A stretch of DNA of 64,000 nucleotides from Streptomyces sp. AM 2-1-1 (GTDB lineage: Bacteria > Actinomycetota > Actinomycetes > Streptomycetales > Streptomycetaceae). Below, in pieces: positions 40,636-48,781 of the stretch (positions within the stretch are counted from its first letter, which is position 1; each line of letters begins with the position of its first letter). The stretch covers positions 3,472,001-3,536,000 of the forward strand of contig NZ_CP119147.1 of assembly GCF_029167645.1 (NCBI RefSeq), given 5' to 3'. The position numbers and the translations under genes are program-made. The notes under the pieces are model-generated. The model was given only the letters and a program-made list of their open reading frames with translations. It searched no databases and was not told the DNA's origin.

Positions 40636-41628
40636 CTACTGCACCAGCTCCGCGAGCTCCGCTTCCCGCCGGGACACCTCGCCCAGCAATTGGTCGGCGA
40701 TGTCCACCAGCAGTTGGTCCGGATCGTCCGGCGCCATCCGCAGCATCGATCCGATCGCGCTCTGCTCCAGCTCCTGCGCCAGCACGGTCAGCAGCTCCTT
40801 GCGCCGACTGAGCCACTCCAGCCGGGCGTAGAGCTCCTCGCTCTCGCTGAGCAGCGCCGGCGGACGCACCGGGTCCGCCGCCCACTCACCGGCCAGTTCC
40901 TGGAGCAACGGCACGTCGCCCCGCCCGTACGCCCCGTTCACCCGGGCGATGAACTCCTCGCGCCGCTGCCGGTCCGTCTCGTCCCGTGCCAGGTCGGGAT
41001 GGGCCTTGCGGGCCAGCTCGCGGTAGAGCTTGCGGGCCTCGTCGCTGGGCCGTACCCGCTTCGGCGGCTGGACCGGCTGTTCGGTGAGCATGGCCACGGC
41101 CTCCGGGTACAGCCCTTCCGAGTCCATCCAGCCGTGGAACAGCTCGTCCACACCCGGCATCGGCATGACGGCGGCACGGGCCTCCCGTGCGGTGCGGAGG
41201 TCCTCCGGATCGCCGGTCCGGGCGGCCTTCGCCTCGGCGAGGAGGGCGTCCAGCTCGTCGAGGCGGGCGTACATCGGGCCGAGCTTCTGGTGGTGCAGCC
41301 GGGAGAAGTTCTCCACCTCGACCCGGAAGGTCTCCACCGCGATCTCGAACTCGATCAGCGCCTGCTCCGCCGCCTGCACGGCTCTGGCGAGCCGCGCCTC
41401 CGGCCGGGCGTCGGACTCCTCCGCGCCGGGCACCGGCTCCCGCACGCGAGCGCCGTCCGTCGCGGACGCGTCCTCCTGCGTGGAAGGCCCCGCGTCCCGC
41501 GGCTGATCGCCGTCCCCCGCGCTGTCCAGGTCCTGGACCTGCTGGTCCGCGTCCTGGACCTGCCGGTCCTGAACCTGCCGGTCATCGTCGTTCCGGGTGG
41601 TGCCCACCCCGGCGGCTTCGTCGGTCAC
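40636..41628 (-). CDS. J-domain (DnaJ-like) protein
   Basis: 330 residues. N-terminal ~75 residues are acidic with tandem QVQD units (DRQVQDRQVQD...). A coiled-coil-like middle follows (EQALIEFEIAVETFRVEV; LDELDALLAEAKAA). A J-domain-like part near residue 225 (KLYRELARKAHPDLARDETD) has the HPD tripeptide required to stimulate Hsp70. No Gly/Phe or zinc region. The frame runs open upstream through the next gene, but GTG 41628 is the sensible start. Client protein unknown. Downstream of a DUF2252 gene. Confidence 0.8.
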   Translation of the reverse strand: MTDEAAGVGTTRNDDDRQVQDRQVQDADQQVQDLDSAGDGDQPRDAGPSTQEDASATDGARVREPVPGAEESDARPEARLARAVQAAEQALIEFEIAVETFRVEVENFSRLHHQKLGPMYARLDELDALLAEAKAARTGDPEDLRTAREARAAVMPMPGVDELFHGWMDSEGLYPEAVAMLTEQPVQPPKRVRPSDEARKLYRELARKAHPDLARDETDRQRREEFIARVNGAYGRGDVPLLQELAGEWAADPVRPPALLSESEELYARLEWLSRRKELLTVLAQELEQSAIGSMLRMAPDDPDQLLVDIADQLLGEVSRREAELAELVQ

Positions 41629-41687
41629 CCGTCCAGCGTATGGCCCCGGCCGGCCCCCCGAGGACCCGGCGGCGCCCACACCGCCGT

Positions 41688-43265
41688 TCACACCCCCGGC
41701 TCGGCGGCCAGCCGCCCGGATCCGATGGCCTTGAGCAGCGCGGCATGGTCCGCCTCGGTCCGGTCCGCGTACAGCACGGCGAAGTCCGCCACCGCCTGCT
41801 CCAACTCGTCGTTCTTCCCGCAGTAGCCGGCGATGAGACGGGGATCGACGCTGTGCGCGTGGGCCCGGGCGAGCAGCGCGCCGGTCATCCGCCCGTAGTC
41901 GTCCACCTCGTCCGGAGCCAGCGCCGCCGGATCGACGCTGCCCTTGCGGTTCCTGAACTGCCGCACCTGGTAGGGCCGGCCGTCCACGTCGGCCCAGCCG
42001 AGCAGATGGTCGCTGACGACCTGCATGCGCTTCTGCCCCAGCACGACCCGGCGGCCTTCGTGCGCCACCACCGGAACGTCGAAACCGACGGCCGGCAGGA
42101 ACGGCGTCAGCGCGGACGGCCTGGCCTCCTTCACCTGGAGCACCAGCGGCTCCCCCCGGTGGTCGAGGAGGAGCACCACGTACGAGCGGGTCCCCACGCT
42201 GCCCGTCCCGACCACCCGGAACGCCACGTCGTGGATGGTGTGACGGGCGAGCAGCGGCACCCGGTCCTCCGGAAGGGTCCCCAGGTAGCCGCCGAGCCCG
42301 GCCGCGACGGCCGCCGCCTCCGCGTCCGGGACCCGGCGCAGCACGGGAAGTGCGTCCACGAAGCGCCGCCCGCCGTCCTCCGACACCTCGGTGGACCGGG
42401 CTGCGAAGCGGGCACTCGTGTTCCGCCTGGCCTTCTCCGAGACCCGCTCGAGCGTTCCGAGGAGATCCCGTGCGTCCGCGTGCGAGACGAGCGCCTCGTC
42501 CGCGATGGCGTTCCAGGCGTCGAGCGCGGGCAGCCGGGCGAGCAGCCGCATCGTCCGCCGGTACGCCCCCACCGTGTCGTACGCGCCCCTGCGGCAGGTG
42601 TCCTCGTCGGCCCCGGCGGCCCGGCCCGCGAGGACGAAGGAGGCGGCCAGCCGCTTGAGGTCCCACTCCCAGGGCCCGAAGGCCGTTTCGTCGAAGTCGT
42701 TGAGGTCGATGACGAGGTTGCCGCGGGCGTCCCCGTACAGACCGAAGTTGGCCGCGTGCGCGTCGCCGCAGAGCTGTGCGCCGACCCCGGTGACGGGCGT
42801 GCCCGTGAGGTCGTGGGCCATGAGCCCGGCAGCACCGCGCAGGAAGGCGAAGGGGGACGCGGCCATCCGTCCCACCCGTATCGGGGTCAGCCCGGGGACC
42901 CGGCCCCGGTTCGACTCCTCGACGGCCCGCACCGCGTCGGGTCGCCCCGGCGGAAGGACCAGCGAGGCGTGGGCGGCTCTCGGCACCCGCTCGCGCAACG
43001 CCCGGCCCGCCGCCTTCCGCGACGACTCCTCCGCCCGCCGCGCGAAACCCGCGACCGCCGGGATGCGTGTCCCGGGCACCCCGTTCGCCGGCGCATCCGC
43101 CACCGGCCGCCGTTCCGGGCCGGCCGGGGCGAAGCCCGCTCCCACCACCGCGAGGCCCGGATCGACCGAGGACGCACGGGCCACCGACGCGCTCTCCGCG
43201 GAGGCGGACACCGGAGCATCCCTCACGGTCGGCTCCGCCGCCGCCAGCACATCGGTCCCACTCAT
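41688..43265 (-). CDS. DUF2252 family protein
   Basis: 525 residues. DUF2252 from about residue 95 to 500: GRMAASPFAFLRGAAGLMAHDLTGTP, VQLCGDAHAANFGLYGD (LCGDAHAANFG is the hallmark), LNDFDETAFGPWEWDLKRLAAS and RLIAGYCGKNDE. Related to the APH/kinase superfamily, with the Asp/His of CGDAH placed like the catalytic loop, but activity is not established. N-terminal 60 residues are low-complexity. Starts at 43265 (MSGTDVLAAAEP). Confidence 0.88.
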   Translation of the reverse strand: MSGTDVLAAAEPTVRDAPVSASAESASVARASSVDPGLAVVGAGFAPAGPERRPVADAPANGVPGTRIPAVAGFARRAEESSRKAAGRALRERVPRAAHASLVLPPGRPDAVRAVEESNRGRVPGLTPIRVGRMAASPFAFLRGAAGLMAHDLTGTPVTGVGAQLCGDAHAANFGLYGDARGNLVIDLNDFDETAFGPWEWDLKRLAASFVLAGRAAGADEDTCRRGAYDTVGAYRRTMRLLARLPALDAWNAIADEALVSHADARDLLGTLERVSEKARRNTSARFAARSTEVSEDGGRRFVDALPVLRRVPDAEAAAVAAGLGGYLGTLPEDRVPLLARHTIHDVAFRVVGTGSVGTRSYVVLLLDHRGEPLVLQVKEARPSALTPFLPAVGFDVPVVAHEGRRVVLGQKRMQVVSDHLLGWADVDGRPYQVRQFRNRKGSVDPAALAPDEVDDYGRMTGALLARAHAHSVDPRLIAGYCGKNDELEQAVADFAVLYADRTEADHAALLKAIGSGRLAAEPGV

Positions 43266-43603
43266 GGAAACCGCCTCCCCCGCCCACCGGCGGTCCCGTT
43301 CGTCCTCGATGGGCCATGACCGTACCGCCGTTCACCCCGCACCGACGGCCCTCATGCACACGTACCGTCCCCACCGGTGGAAAAGACGCTGAGCAGGCCA
43401 AAGAGCGGGTAAAGCCTCTCGCTCGTCACCTCGGACCCTCACGCCGATCAACTCCGGCGTGACCGTGGTCACCTGCGACACCGGCGCGACTCGTGACACG
43501 GCCCCCGTCGAGGACCAATGACGGAGCCCGACGCGCCGCCGACCGCCTCGCCCACCCCGCCCCGGGTTCGGAGACGCACTCCGGGAGACGGGTACGCGGC
43601 ACC

Positions 43604-43617
43604 GTTTCACGTGAAAC
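43604..43617. other. parS site 3
   Basis: Perfect GTTTCACGTGAAAC, about 20.2 kb from sites 1/2, in a gene-free region. Confidence 0.95.
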
Positions 43618-43802
43618 ACCGCACAGTGCCGCCCGGCCGAACGCGGATCACGCCCGAGCACGCCGGCCCCGGCGGACGCCGGCCGAGAACGCGCGCGGAC
43701 GCCGGACGAGAGCCCTCGCGCACACCGACGAGAGCCCCGGCGCGCGCCGGACGAGAACCGCTCACCCCGACCGGACAGAGGCAATCCGCCACCGCACAAC
43801 GA

Positions 43803-43840
43803 AGAACCCCCGCACCGGATCTCTCCGTTGCGGGGGTTCT
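43803..43840 (-). terminator. Intrinsic terminator of tRNA-Leu
   Basis: A 12-bp stem (AGAACCCCCGCA with its complement TGCGGGGGTTCT at 43829-43840) with a 14-nt loop. On the minus strand the stem is followed by TTCTTCGTTGT, a recognisable T-rich tract. Located 39 bp after the tRNA. Confidence 0.85.
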
Positions 43841-43878
43841 GTCGAACCGACCCAGCAGCTGTTCCCAGCCGCTCATTG

Positions 43879-43961
43879 TGCGCGAGGGGGGATTTGAACC
43901 CCCACGTCCCGAAGGACACTGGCACCTGAAGCCAGCGCGTCTGCCGTTCCGCCACTCGCGC
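43879..43961 (-). tRNA. tRNA-Leu (CAG anticodon)
   Basis: 83 bases on the minus strand. Acceptor GCGCGAG pairs with CTCGCGC; anticodon stem CTGGC/GCCAG with loop TTCAGGT gives anticodon CAG, reading the CUG leucine codon. The TPsiC arm contains GGTTCAAATCC, and the long variable arm (GTGTCCTTCGGGACGT) fits a class II tRNA. CCA is not encoded. The codon is heavily used in this genome. Confidence 0.95.
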
Positions 43962-44272
43962 AAAGTGGTGTCCAGTTCCTCGCACCGTTTCGGTGCTTCT
44001 CCCTGGCGACATCGGAAGATTAGCACGCTGAGCGGGGAGGATTCACATCCGTTGTTTCGGGGGGCACCGAGGGGGAAACGGGAACGCGGAACCCTCTCCC
44101 CACTCCTGCTCAGTGCACCCCGCGTGCGGGACACTGTCATGGGGCCACCTCTACGATCCGTGTGAGGGGTGACACTCATCCACCGGGCAGACAAGGGGAA
44201 CCAGCCGATTTCCCGAGGCGTGGATACGATCAGTAAGCAGTACAGGGACGATGACACCGGAGGAGGTGCCCC
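43962..44272. other. 311-bp region between tRNA-Leu and fhaA (promoters, no gene)
   Basis: Contains the promoter side of tRNA-Leu and the leader of fhaA. One short perfect hairpin GCACCG-TTT-CGGTGC lies at 43982-43996, near the tRNA 5' end. No gene and no other structure seen. Confidence 0.6.
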
Positions 44273-45193
44273 ATGGGAGTCATGAAGCGTTTCGAGCAGC
44301 GTCTCGAAGGTCTGGTCAACGGCACCTTCGCCAAAGTCTTCAAGTCCGAGGTCCAGCCGGTCGAGATCGCGGGCGCGCTCCAGCGCGAGTGCGACAACAA
44401 CGCGACGATCTGGAACCGCGAGCGGACCGTCGTCCCCAACGACTTCATCGTCGAGCTGAGCGCTCCCGACTACGAGCGGCTCAGCCCGTACTCCGGCCAG
44501 CTCGGCGACGAGCTGTCCGGGCTGGTGCGGGACTACGCGAAGCAGCAGCGCTACACCTTCATGGGACCGATCAAGGTCCACCTGGAGAAGGCCGAGGACC
44601 TGGACACGGGCCTCTACCGCGTGCGCAGCCGCACTCTCGCGTCCAGCACCTCCCAGCAGGAGCCCGGCGACCCGCAGGGCGACCCGGGCCGGCAACCCTA
44701 CGGAGCCCGTCCCGACGCGTACGGGGCCCAGCGCCCCGCGCCGGGCAGGCCCGCCGCGCCGCAGGGGCAGCAGCCCCCCGGCGGCTACGGATACCCGCCG
44801 GCCGCCGCCCCACCGATGCCGGCGGCCCCGCCGCCGGCCACCGGACGCCCCGCGGGGACCGCCAACGACCGGCGCCGCCCGCCCGCCGCCTCCGGCCCGC
44901 TCCCGGACGCCCAGGTGCGGCGCTGGATCGAGATCAACGGCACCCGCCATCAGATCTCCCGCCCGACGCTGGTGCTGGGACGCAGCACCGAAGCCGACGT
45001 GCGGATCGACGACCCCGGCGTATCGCGCCGGCACTGTGAGATCCGGACCGGAACGCCCTCGACGATCCAGGATCTCGGGTCCACCAACGGCATCGTGGTG
45101 GACGGGCAGCACACCACCCGCGCTACGCTCCGCGACGGCTCGCGGATCGTCGTGGGCAGCACCACCATCGTTTACCGGCAAGCCGAAGGGTGA
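44273..45193 (+). CDS. fhaA: FHA-domain protein FhaA (DUF3662 + FHA)
   Basis: 306 residues. N-terminal DUF3662 about 1-120 (MKRFEQRLEGLVNGTFAKVFKSEVQPVEIAGAL). Gly/Pro/Gln-rich linker 130-215. FHA phosphopeptide-binding domain about 225-300 (LVLGRSTEADVRIDDPGVSRRHCEI; DLGSTNG). Homologue of Mycobacterium FhaA, which interacts with PknB substrates and the cell-wall machinery. ATG 44273 (MGVMKRF) has GGAGG upstream at 6-8 nt. First gene of a set with fhaB, PP2C, SEDS, pbpA and pknB, closely spaced. Confidence 0.93.
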   Translation: MGVMKRFEQRLEGLVNGTFAKVFKSEVQPVEIAGALQRECDNNATIWNRERTVVPNDFIVELSAPDYERLSPYSGQLGDELSGLVRDYAKQQRYTFMGPIKVHLEKAEDLDTGLYRVRSRTLASSTSQQEPGDPQGDPGRQPYGARPDAYGAQRPAPGRPAAPQGQQPPGGYGYPPAAAPPMPAAPPPATGRPAGTANDRRRPPAASGPLPDAQVRRWIEINGTRHQISRPTLVLGRSTEADVRIDDPGVSRRHCEIRTGTPSTIQDLGSTNGIVVDGQHTTRATLRDGSRIVVGSTTIVYRQAEG

Positions 45194-45203
45194 AGCGGGG
45201 GCA

Positions 45204-45719
45204 ATGTCAGAGCTGACCCTGACGGTCATGCGGCTAGGTTTCCTGGCCGTTCTGTGGCTATTCGTGATCGTGGCCGTACAGGTCATTCGCAGCGACCTGT
45301 TCGGGACGCGCGTCACCCAACGCGGCTCGCGCCGCACGGGTACCGAGACGCGCCCCCAGCAGGGGCGCCAACAGGCGGCAGCGCCGCCGCAACAGCGCCA
45401 GCAGCCGACGCGTCAGCGTCGCGGCGCACCCACCAAGCTGGTCGTCTCCGAGGGCTCCCTCACGGGCACCACGGTCGCGCTCCAGGGCCAGACCATCACG
45501 CTGGGCCGGGCCCACGATTCAACGATCGTGCTGGACGACGACTACGCGTCCAGTCGGCATGCCAGGATCTACCCCGACCGGGACGGCCAGTGGATCGTCG
45601 AGGATCTCGGGTCCACCAACGGCACGTATCTCGACCGGACCCGTCTCACCACCCCGACGCCCGTTCCGCTGGGTGCGCCGATCCGTATCGGCAAGACCGT
45701 CATCGAGCTGCGGAAGTAG
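45204..45719 (+). CDS. fhaB: FHA-domain membrane protein FhaB
   Basis: 171 residues. N-terminal TM (VMRLGFLAVLWLFVIVAVQVI, about 8-28), a Gln/Arg/Pro-rich linker, and a C-terminal FHA domain (ITLGRAHDSTIVLDDDYASSRHARIYPD; VEDLGSTNGTYLDRTRL). Resembles FipA/FhaB-type adaptors that read Thr phosphorylation by PknB-type kinases. Begins at ATG 45204, 10 bp after fhaA. Confidence 0.93.
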   Translation: MSELTLTVMRLGFLAVLWLFVIVAVQVIRSDLFGTRVTQRGSRRTGTETRPQQGRQQAAAPPQQRQQPTRQRRGAPTKLVVSEGSLTGTTVALQGQTITLGRAHDSTIVLDDDYASSRHARIYPDRDGQWIVEDLGSTNGTYLDRTRLTTPTPVPLGAPIRIGKTVIELRK

Positions 45720-45726
45720 TACGACA

Positions 45727-45855
45727 ATGAGCGAGCGGAGCGAGCGAGCCGCGGCGGTCCTGACGAAGGACGCGGCCCGGCTCCCGACCGGAGGGTGGGC
45801 AGTGTGGCTCGACAGGACCGGCCGTACCCCGAACCGACGGGCGAGGTGCGCATGA
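45727..45855 (+). CDS. Possible 42-residue leader ORF before PP2C
   Basis: ATG 45727 (MSERSERAAAVLTKDAARLP...) runs 42 codons and stops at TGA 45853-45855, overlapping the PP2C ATG at 45852 (ATGA). No clear ribosome site and no domain; the GAGCGAGCGGAGCGAGC at its start is a widespread Streptomyces intergenic sequence type. Could be chance. Confidence 0.25.
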   Translation: MSERSERAAAVLTKDAARLPTGGWAVWLDRTGRTPNRRARCA

Positions 45856-47339
45856 GTCTGACCCTGCGTTTCGCCGCCGGATCGCACAAGGGCATGATCC
45901 GGGAGGGCAACGAGGACTCCGGCTACGCCGGTCCCCGCCTCCTCGCGATCGCCGACGGCATGGGCGGTCAGGCCGCCGGTGAGGTCGCGAGCTCCGAGGT
46001 GATCTCCACGCTCGTCCAGCTCGACGACGACGTCCCGGGGTCGGACCTCCTCACCTCGCTCGGCTCCGCCGTGCAGCGGGCCAACGACCAACTGCGCGAC
46101 ATGGTCGAGGAGGACCCCCAGCTGGAGGGCATGGGCACCACGCTCACCGCCCTGCTCTGGACGGGCCAGCGACTCGGCCTGGTCCACGTCGGCGACTCCC
46201 GCGCATACCTGCTGCGCGACGGGCTCCTCACCCAGATCACCCAGGACCACACCTGGGTGCAGCGACTGGTCGACGAGGGCCGGATCACCGAGGAGGAGGC
46301 GACCACCCACCCGCAGCGCTCCCTGCTGATGCGGGCCCTGGGCAGTGGCGACCACGTCGAACCCGACCTCTCCATCCGCGAGGTACGGGCCGGTGACCGC
46401 TACCTCATCTGCTCCGACGGCCTCTCCGGCGTGGTCTCGCACCAGACGATGGAAGAGACGCTGGCCAGCTACCAGGGTCCGCAGGAGACCATCCAGGAAC
46501 TGATCCAGCTCGCCCTGCGCGGCGGCGGACCGGACAACATCACCTGCATCGTCGCCGACGTGCTCGACGCCGACAGCAACGACACCCTGGCCGGCCACCT
46601 CAGCGACACCCCGGTGATCGTCGGCGCGGTCGCGGAGAACCAGGCCCAGCTCAGCGACGGCGGGGCCATGCAGACCCCGGCGGGACGCGCGGCCGGCCTC
46701 GGCCGCTCGGTCCCGCCGCCCGCCGGTGGCTTCGGGCCTCCCGGCAGCGGCTCCGACACCGACTACGGCGACGGACCGCACGGCGCCTTCGAGGCCTACA
46801 CCGAGGACGACTTCGTCAAGCCCGGCGGACGCCGGTGGCTCAAGCGGTCGCTCTACGTCGTGCTCGCTCTGGCGATCGTCGGCGGTGGCCTGTACGGCGG
46901 GTACCGCTGGACGCAGACGCAGTTCTACGTGGGCGCGAAGGACGACAACGTCGCCCTCTTCCGGGGCATCAGCCAGGACCTCGGCTGGGTCTCCCTCTCG
47001 AAGGTCGAGAAGGACCACCCGGAGATCGAACTCAAGTACCTGCCGCCGTACCAGCGCAAGCAGGTCGAGGAGACGATCGCCGAGGGCAACCTCACGGACG
47101 CCCGTAAGAAGGTCGACGAACTGTCGGCCCAGGCGACCGCCTGCATGAAGGCCGCTCAGCGTCGAGCCGCCGCCGAGCAGCAGGCCGCGGAGAACGCCGC
47201 CTCCACCGACAAGACCTCCGGCACGGCCTCCGACAAGGGGACCGTCAAGGAGACGAAGCCGACCGCAGCGACCCCCACTCCCGGCCCCAGCCTCTCGGAG
47301 GAAGAGCAGAAGCTGGTCCCGCAGTGCGGAAAGCAGTAA
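45852..47339 (+). CDS. pstP: PP2C-family Ser/Thr protein phosphatase (PstP-like), membrane-anchored
   Basis: 495 residues. PP2C domain about 1-235: GMIREGNEDSGYAG, LLAIADGMGGQAAGEVAS, GMGTTLTALL, LVHVGDSRAYLLRDG, and CSDGLSGVV, GGGPDNITCIV (metal-binding Asp residues of the PPM motifs). Linker with Gly/Pro, TM helix about 330-350 (RSLYVVLALAIVGGGLYGG) and an extracellular Lys/Ala/Glu-rich coiled tail. Dephosphorylates PknB-type kinases. Start ATG 45852 (GAGGTG upstream); GTG 45795 is an alternative. Confidence 0.93.
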   Translation: MSLTLRFAAGSHKGMIREGNEDSGYAGPRLLAIADGMGGQAAGEVASSEVISTLVQLDDDVPGSDLLTSLGSAVQRANDQLRDMVEEDPQLEGMGTTLTALLWTGQRLGLVHVGDSRAYLLRDGLLTQITQDHTWVQRLVDEGRITEEEATTHPQRSLLMRALGSGDHVEPDLSIREVRAGDRYLICSDGLSGVVSHQTMEETLASYQGPQETIQELIQLALRGGGPDNITCIVADVLDADSNDTLAGHLSDTPVIVGAVAENQAQLSDGGAMQTPAGRAAGLGRSVPPPAGGFGPPGSGSDTDYGDGPHGAFEAYTEDDFVKPGGRRWLKRSLYVVLALAIVGGGLYGGYRWTQTQFYVGAKDDNVALFRGISQDLGWVSLSKVEKDHPEIELKYLPPYQRKQVEETIAEGNLTDARKKVDELSAQATACMKAAQRRAAAEQQAAENAASTDKTSGTASDKGTVKETKPTAATPTPGPSLSEEEQKLVPQCGKQ

Positions 47340-47362
47340 GGCCGTAGGGGGCCCACAGCACC

Positions 47363-48781
47363 ATGAGCGTTGTCACCAACACGACCACCATCGGCGCGAT
47401 CGACGCACCGAGCCGCCGCAACACCGAACTGATGATGATGGTCTTCGCCGTCGCCATCTCGGTGTTCGCGTACGCCAACGTCGGTCTCGCCATCGACGGC
47501 AAGCTGCCTTCCGGCATGCTCGGCTACGGTGCCGGGCTCGTCCTGCTCGGCGGCGTGGCCCACCTCGTGGTGCGCAAGTTCGCGCCGTACGCCGACCCGC
47601 TGCTGCTGCCGCTGGCCACCCTGCTCAACGGCCTCGGTCTGGTGCTGATCTGGCGCCTCGACCAGTCGCAGCGGCTGATCCAGGACGCGGAGCGGCGCTG
47701 GGGGTCCTACAGCCCGGACGCGCCCAAGCAGTTGCTGTACTCGGCGATCGGGGTCGCCTTCTTCGTCGCCGTGCTGATGGTCCTCAAGGACCACCGCGTC
47801 CTCCAGCGCTACACGTACATCTCCATGGTCGTGGCCCTGATCCTGCTGATCACGCCGATCTTCTTCCCCGCCGTCAACGGCGCGAAGATCTGGATCAGCC
47901 TGGGCCCGTTCTCCATCCAGCCCGGAGAGTTCGCGAAGATCTTCATCGCGATCTTCTTCTCCGGCTATCTCATGGTGAAGCGCGACGCGCTCGCTCTGGC
48001 GAGCCGGCGCTTCATGGGGATGTACCTCCCCCGCGGACGCGACCTCGGCCCGATCCTGACGATCTGGGCGCTGTCGATCCTGATCCTGGTCTTCGAGACC
48101 GACCTCGGCACCTCGCTGCTCTTCTTCGGCCTCTTCATCGTCATGCTCTACGTGGCGACCGAGCGGACCAGCTGGATCGTCTTCGGTCTGCTGATGTCGG
48201 GGGCGGGCGCCGTCGGTGTCGCGACCTTCGAGCCGCACGTCCAGCAGCGGGTGGACGCCTGGATGGACCCCTTCAAGGGATTCGGTCAGGGCGGGGCGGG
48301 TGCGAGCGAGCAGATCGCCCAGTCCCTGATGTCGTTCGGCTCCGGCGGCACCCTCGGCACCGGCCTCGGCCAGGGCCACTCGGACCTGATCATGTTCGCC
48401 GCCAACGCCGACTTCATCCTCTCCACCGTCGGTGAGGAGCTCGGCCTGGCCGGGATGATGGCGGTCCTGCTGGTCTACGGCCTGATCGTCGAGCGCGGCA
48501 TCCGTACGGCGCTCGCCGCCCGCGACCCCTTCGGCAAGCTCCTGGCGGTCGGCCTCTCAGGGGCCTTCGCCATCCAGGTCTTCGTCGTCGCCGGCGGGGT
48601 GATGGGCCTCATCCCGCTCAGCGGTATGACCATGCCGTTCCTGGCGTACGGCGGTTCGTCCGTTCTCGCCAACTGGGCGCTGATCGCCATCCTCATCCGG
48701 ATCAGCGACACCGCGCGCCGCCCGGCGCCGGCCCCCGCCCCCTCGCCCGACGCCGAGATGACTCAGGTGGTCCGTCCGTGA
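47363..48781 (+). CDS. FtsW/RodA-family SEDS glycosyltransferase
   Basis: 472 residues, about 10-12 TM helices. SEDS motifs: QPGEFAKIFIAIFFSGYLM, LVFETDLGTSLLFFGLFIVMLYVATER, GFGQGGAGASEQIAQSLMSFGSGGTLGTGLGQGHSD (loop with the catalytic Asp region) and VFVVAGGVMGLIPLSGMTMPF. Lipid II polymerase, acting with the class B PBP encoded next. GTGA overlap with pbpA (48778-48781). The S. coelicolor equivalent is SCO3846 as I recall; in the genus this extra pair is thought to serve spore wall or branching growth rather than being the only FtsW. Confidence 0.93.
   Translation: MSVVTNTTTIGAIDAPSRRNTELMMMVFAVAISVFAYANVGLAIDGKLPSGMLGYGAGLVLLGGVAHLVVRKFAPYADPLLLPLATLLNGLGLVLIWRLDQSQRLIQDAERRWGSYSPDAPKQLLYSAIGVAFFVAVLMVLKDHRVLQRYTYISMVVALILLITPIFFPAVNGAKIWISLGPFSIQPGEFAKIFIAIFFSGYLMVKRDALALASRRFMGMYLPRGRDLGPILTIWALSILILVFETDLGTSLLFFGLFIVMLYVATERTSWIVFGLLMSGAGAVGVATFEPHVQQRVDAWMDPFKGFGQGGAGASEQIAQSLMSFGSGGTLGTGLGQGHSDLIMFAANADFILSTVGEELGLAGMMAVLLVYGLIVERGIRTALAARDPFGKLLAVGLSGAFAIQVFVVAGGVMGLIPLSGMTMPFLAYGGSSVLANWALIAILIRISDTARRPAPAPAPSPDAEMTQVVRP

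Larger units (their letters stand above)
43266..43878. other. 613-bp gene-free stretch upstream of DUF2252 with parS site 3 and a tRNA-Leu terminator
   Basis: No gene on either strand. Contains the parS palindrome (43604-43617) and the terminator of tRNA-Leu (43803-43840). The remainder is basic-looking high-GC sequence with repeated short motifs such as CGGACGCCGG/ACGAGA, and open frames across it look like shadows. Confidence 0.6.

Noticed and set aside
40636..43401. 921-residue frame across J-domain and DUF2252 genes
   Set aside because: Only the part from 41628 downward shows conserved sequence; the rest is a shadow of the DUF2252 gene.
43518..44165. 215-residue + frame over the tRNA-Leu region
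   Set aside because: Runs through parS, a terminator and the antisense of a tRNA; no conserved sequence.
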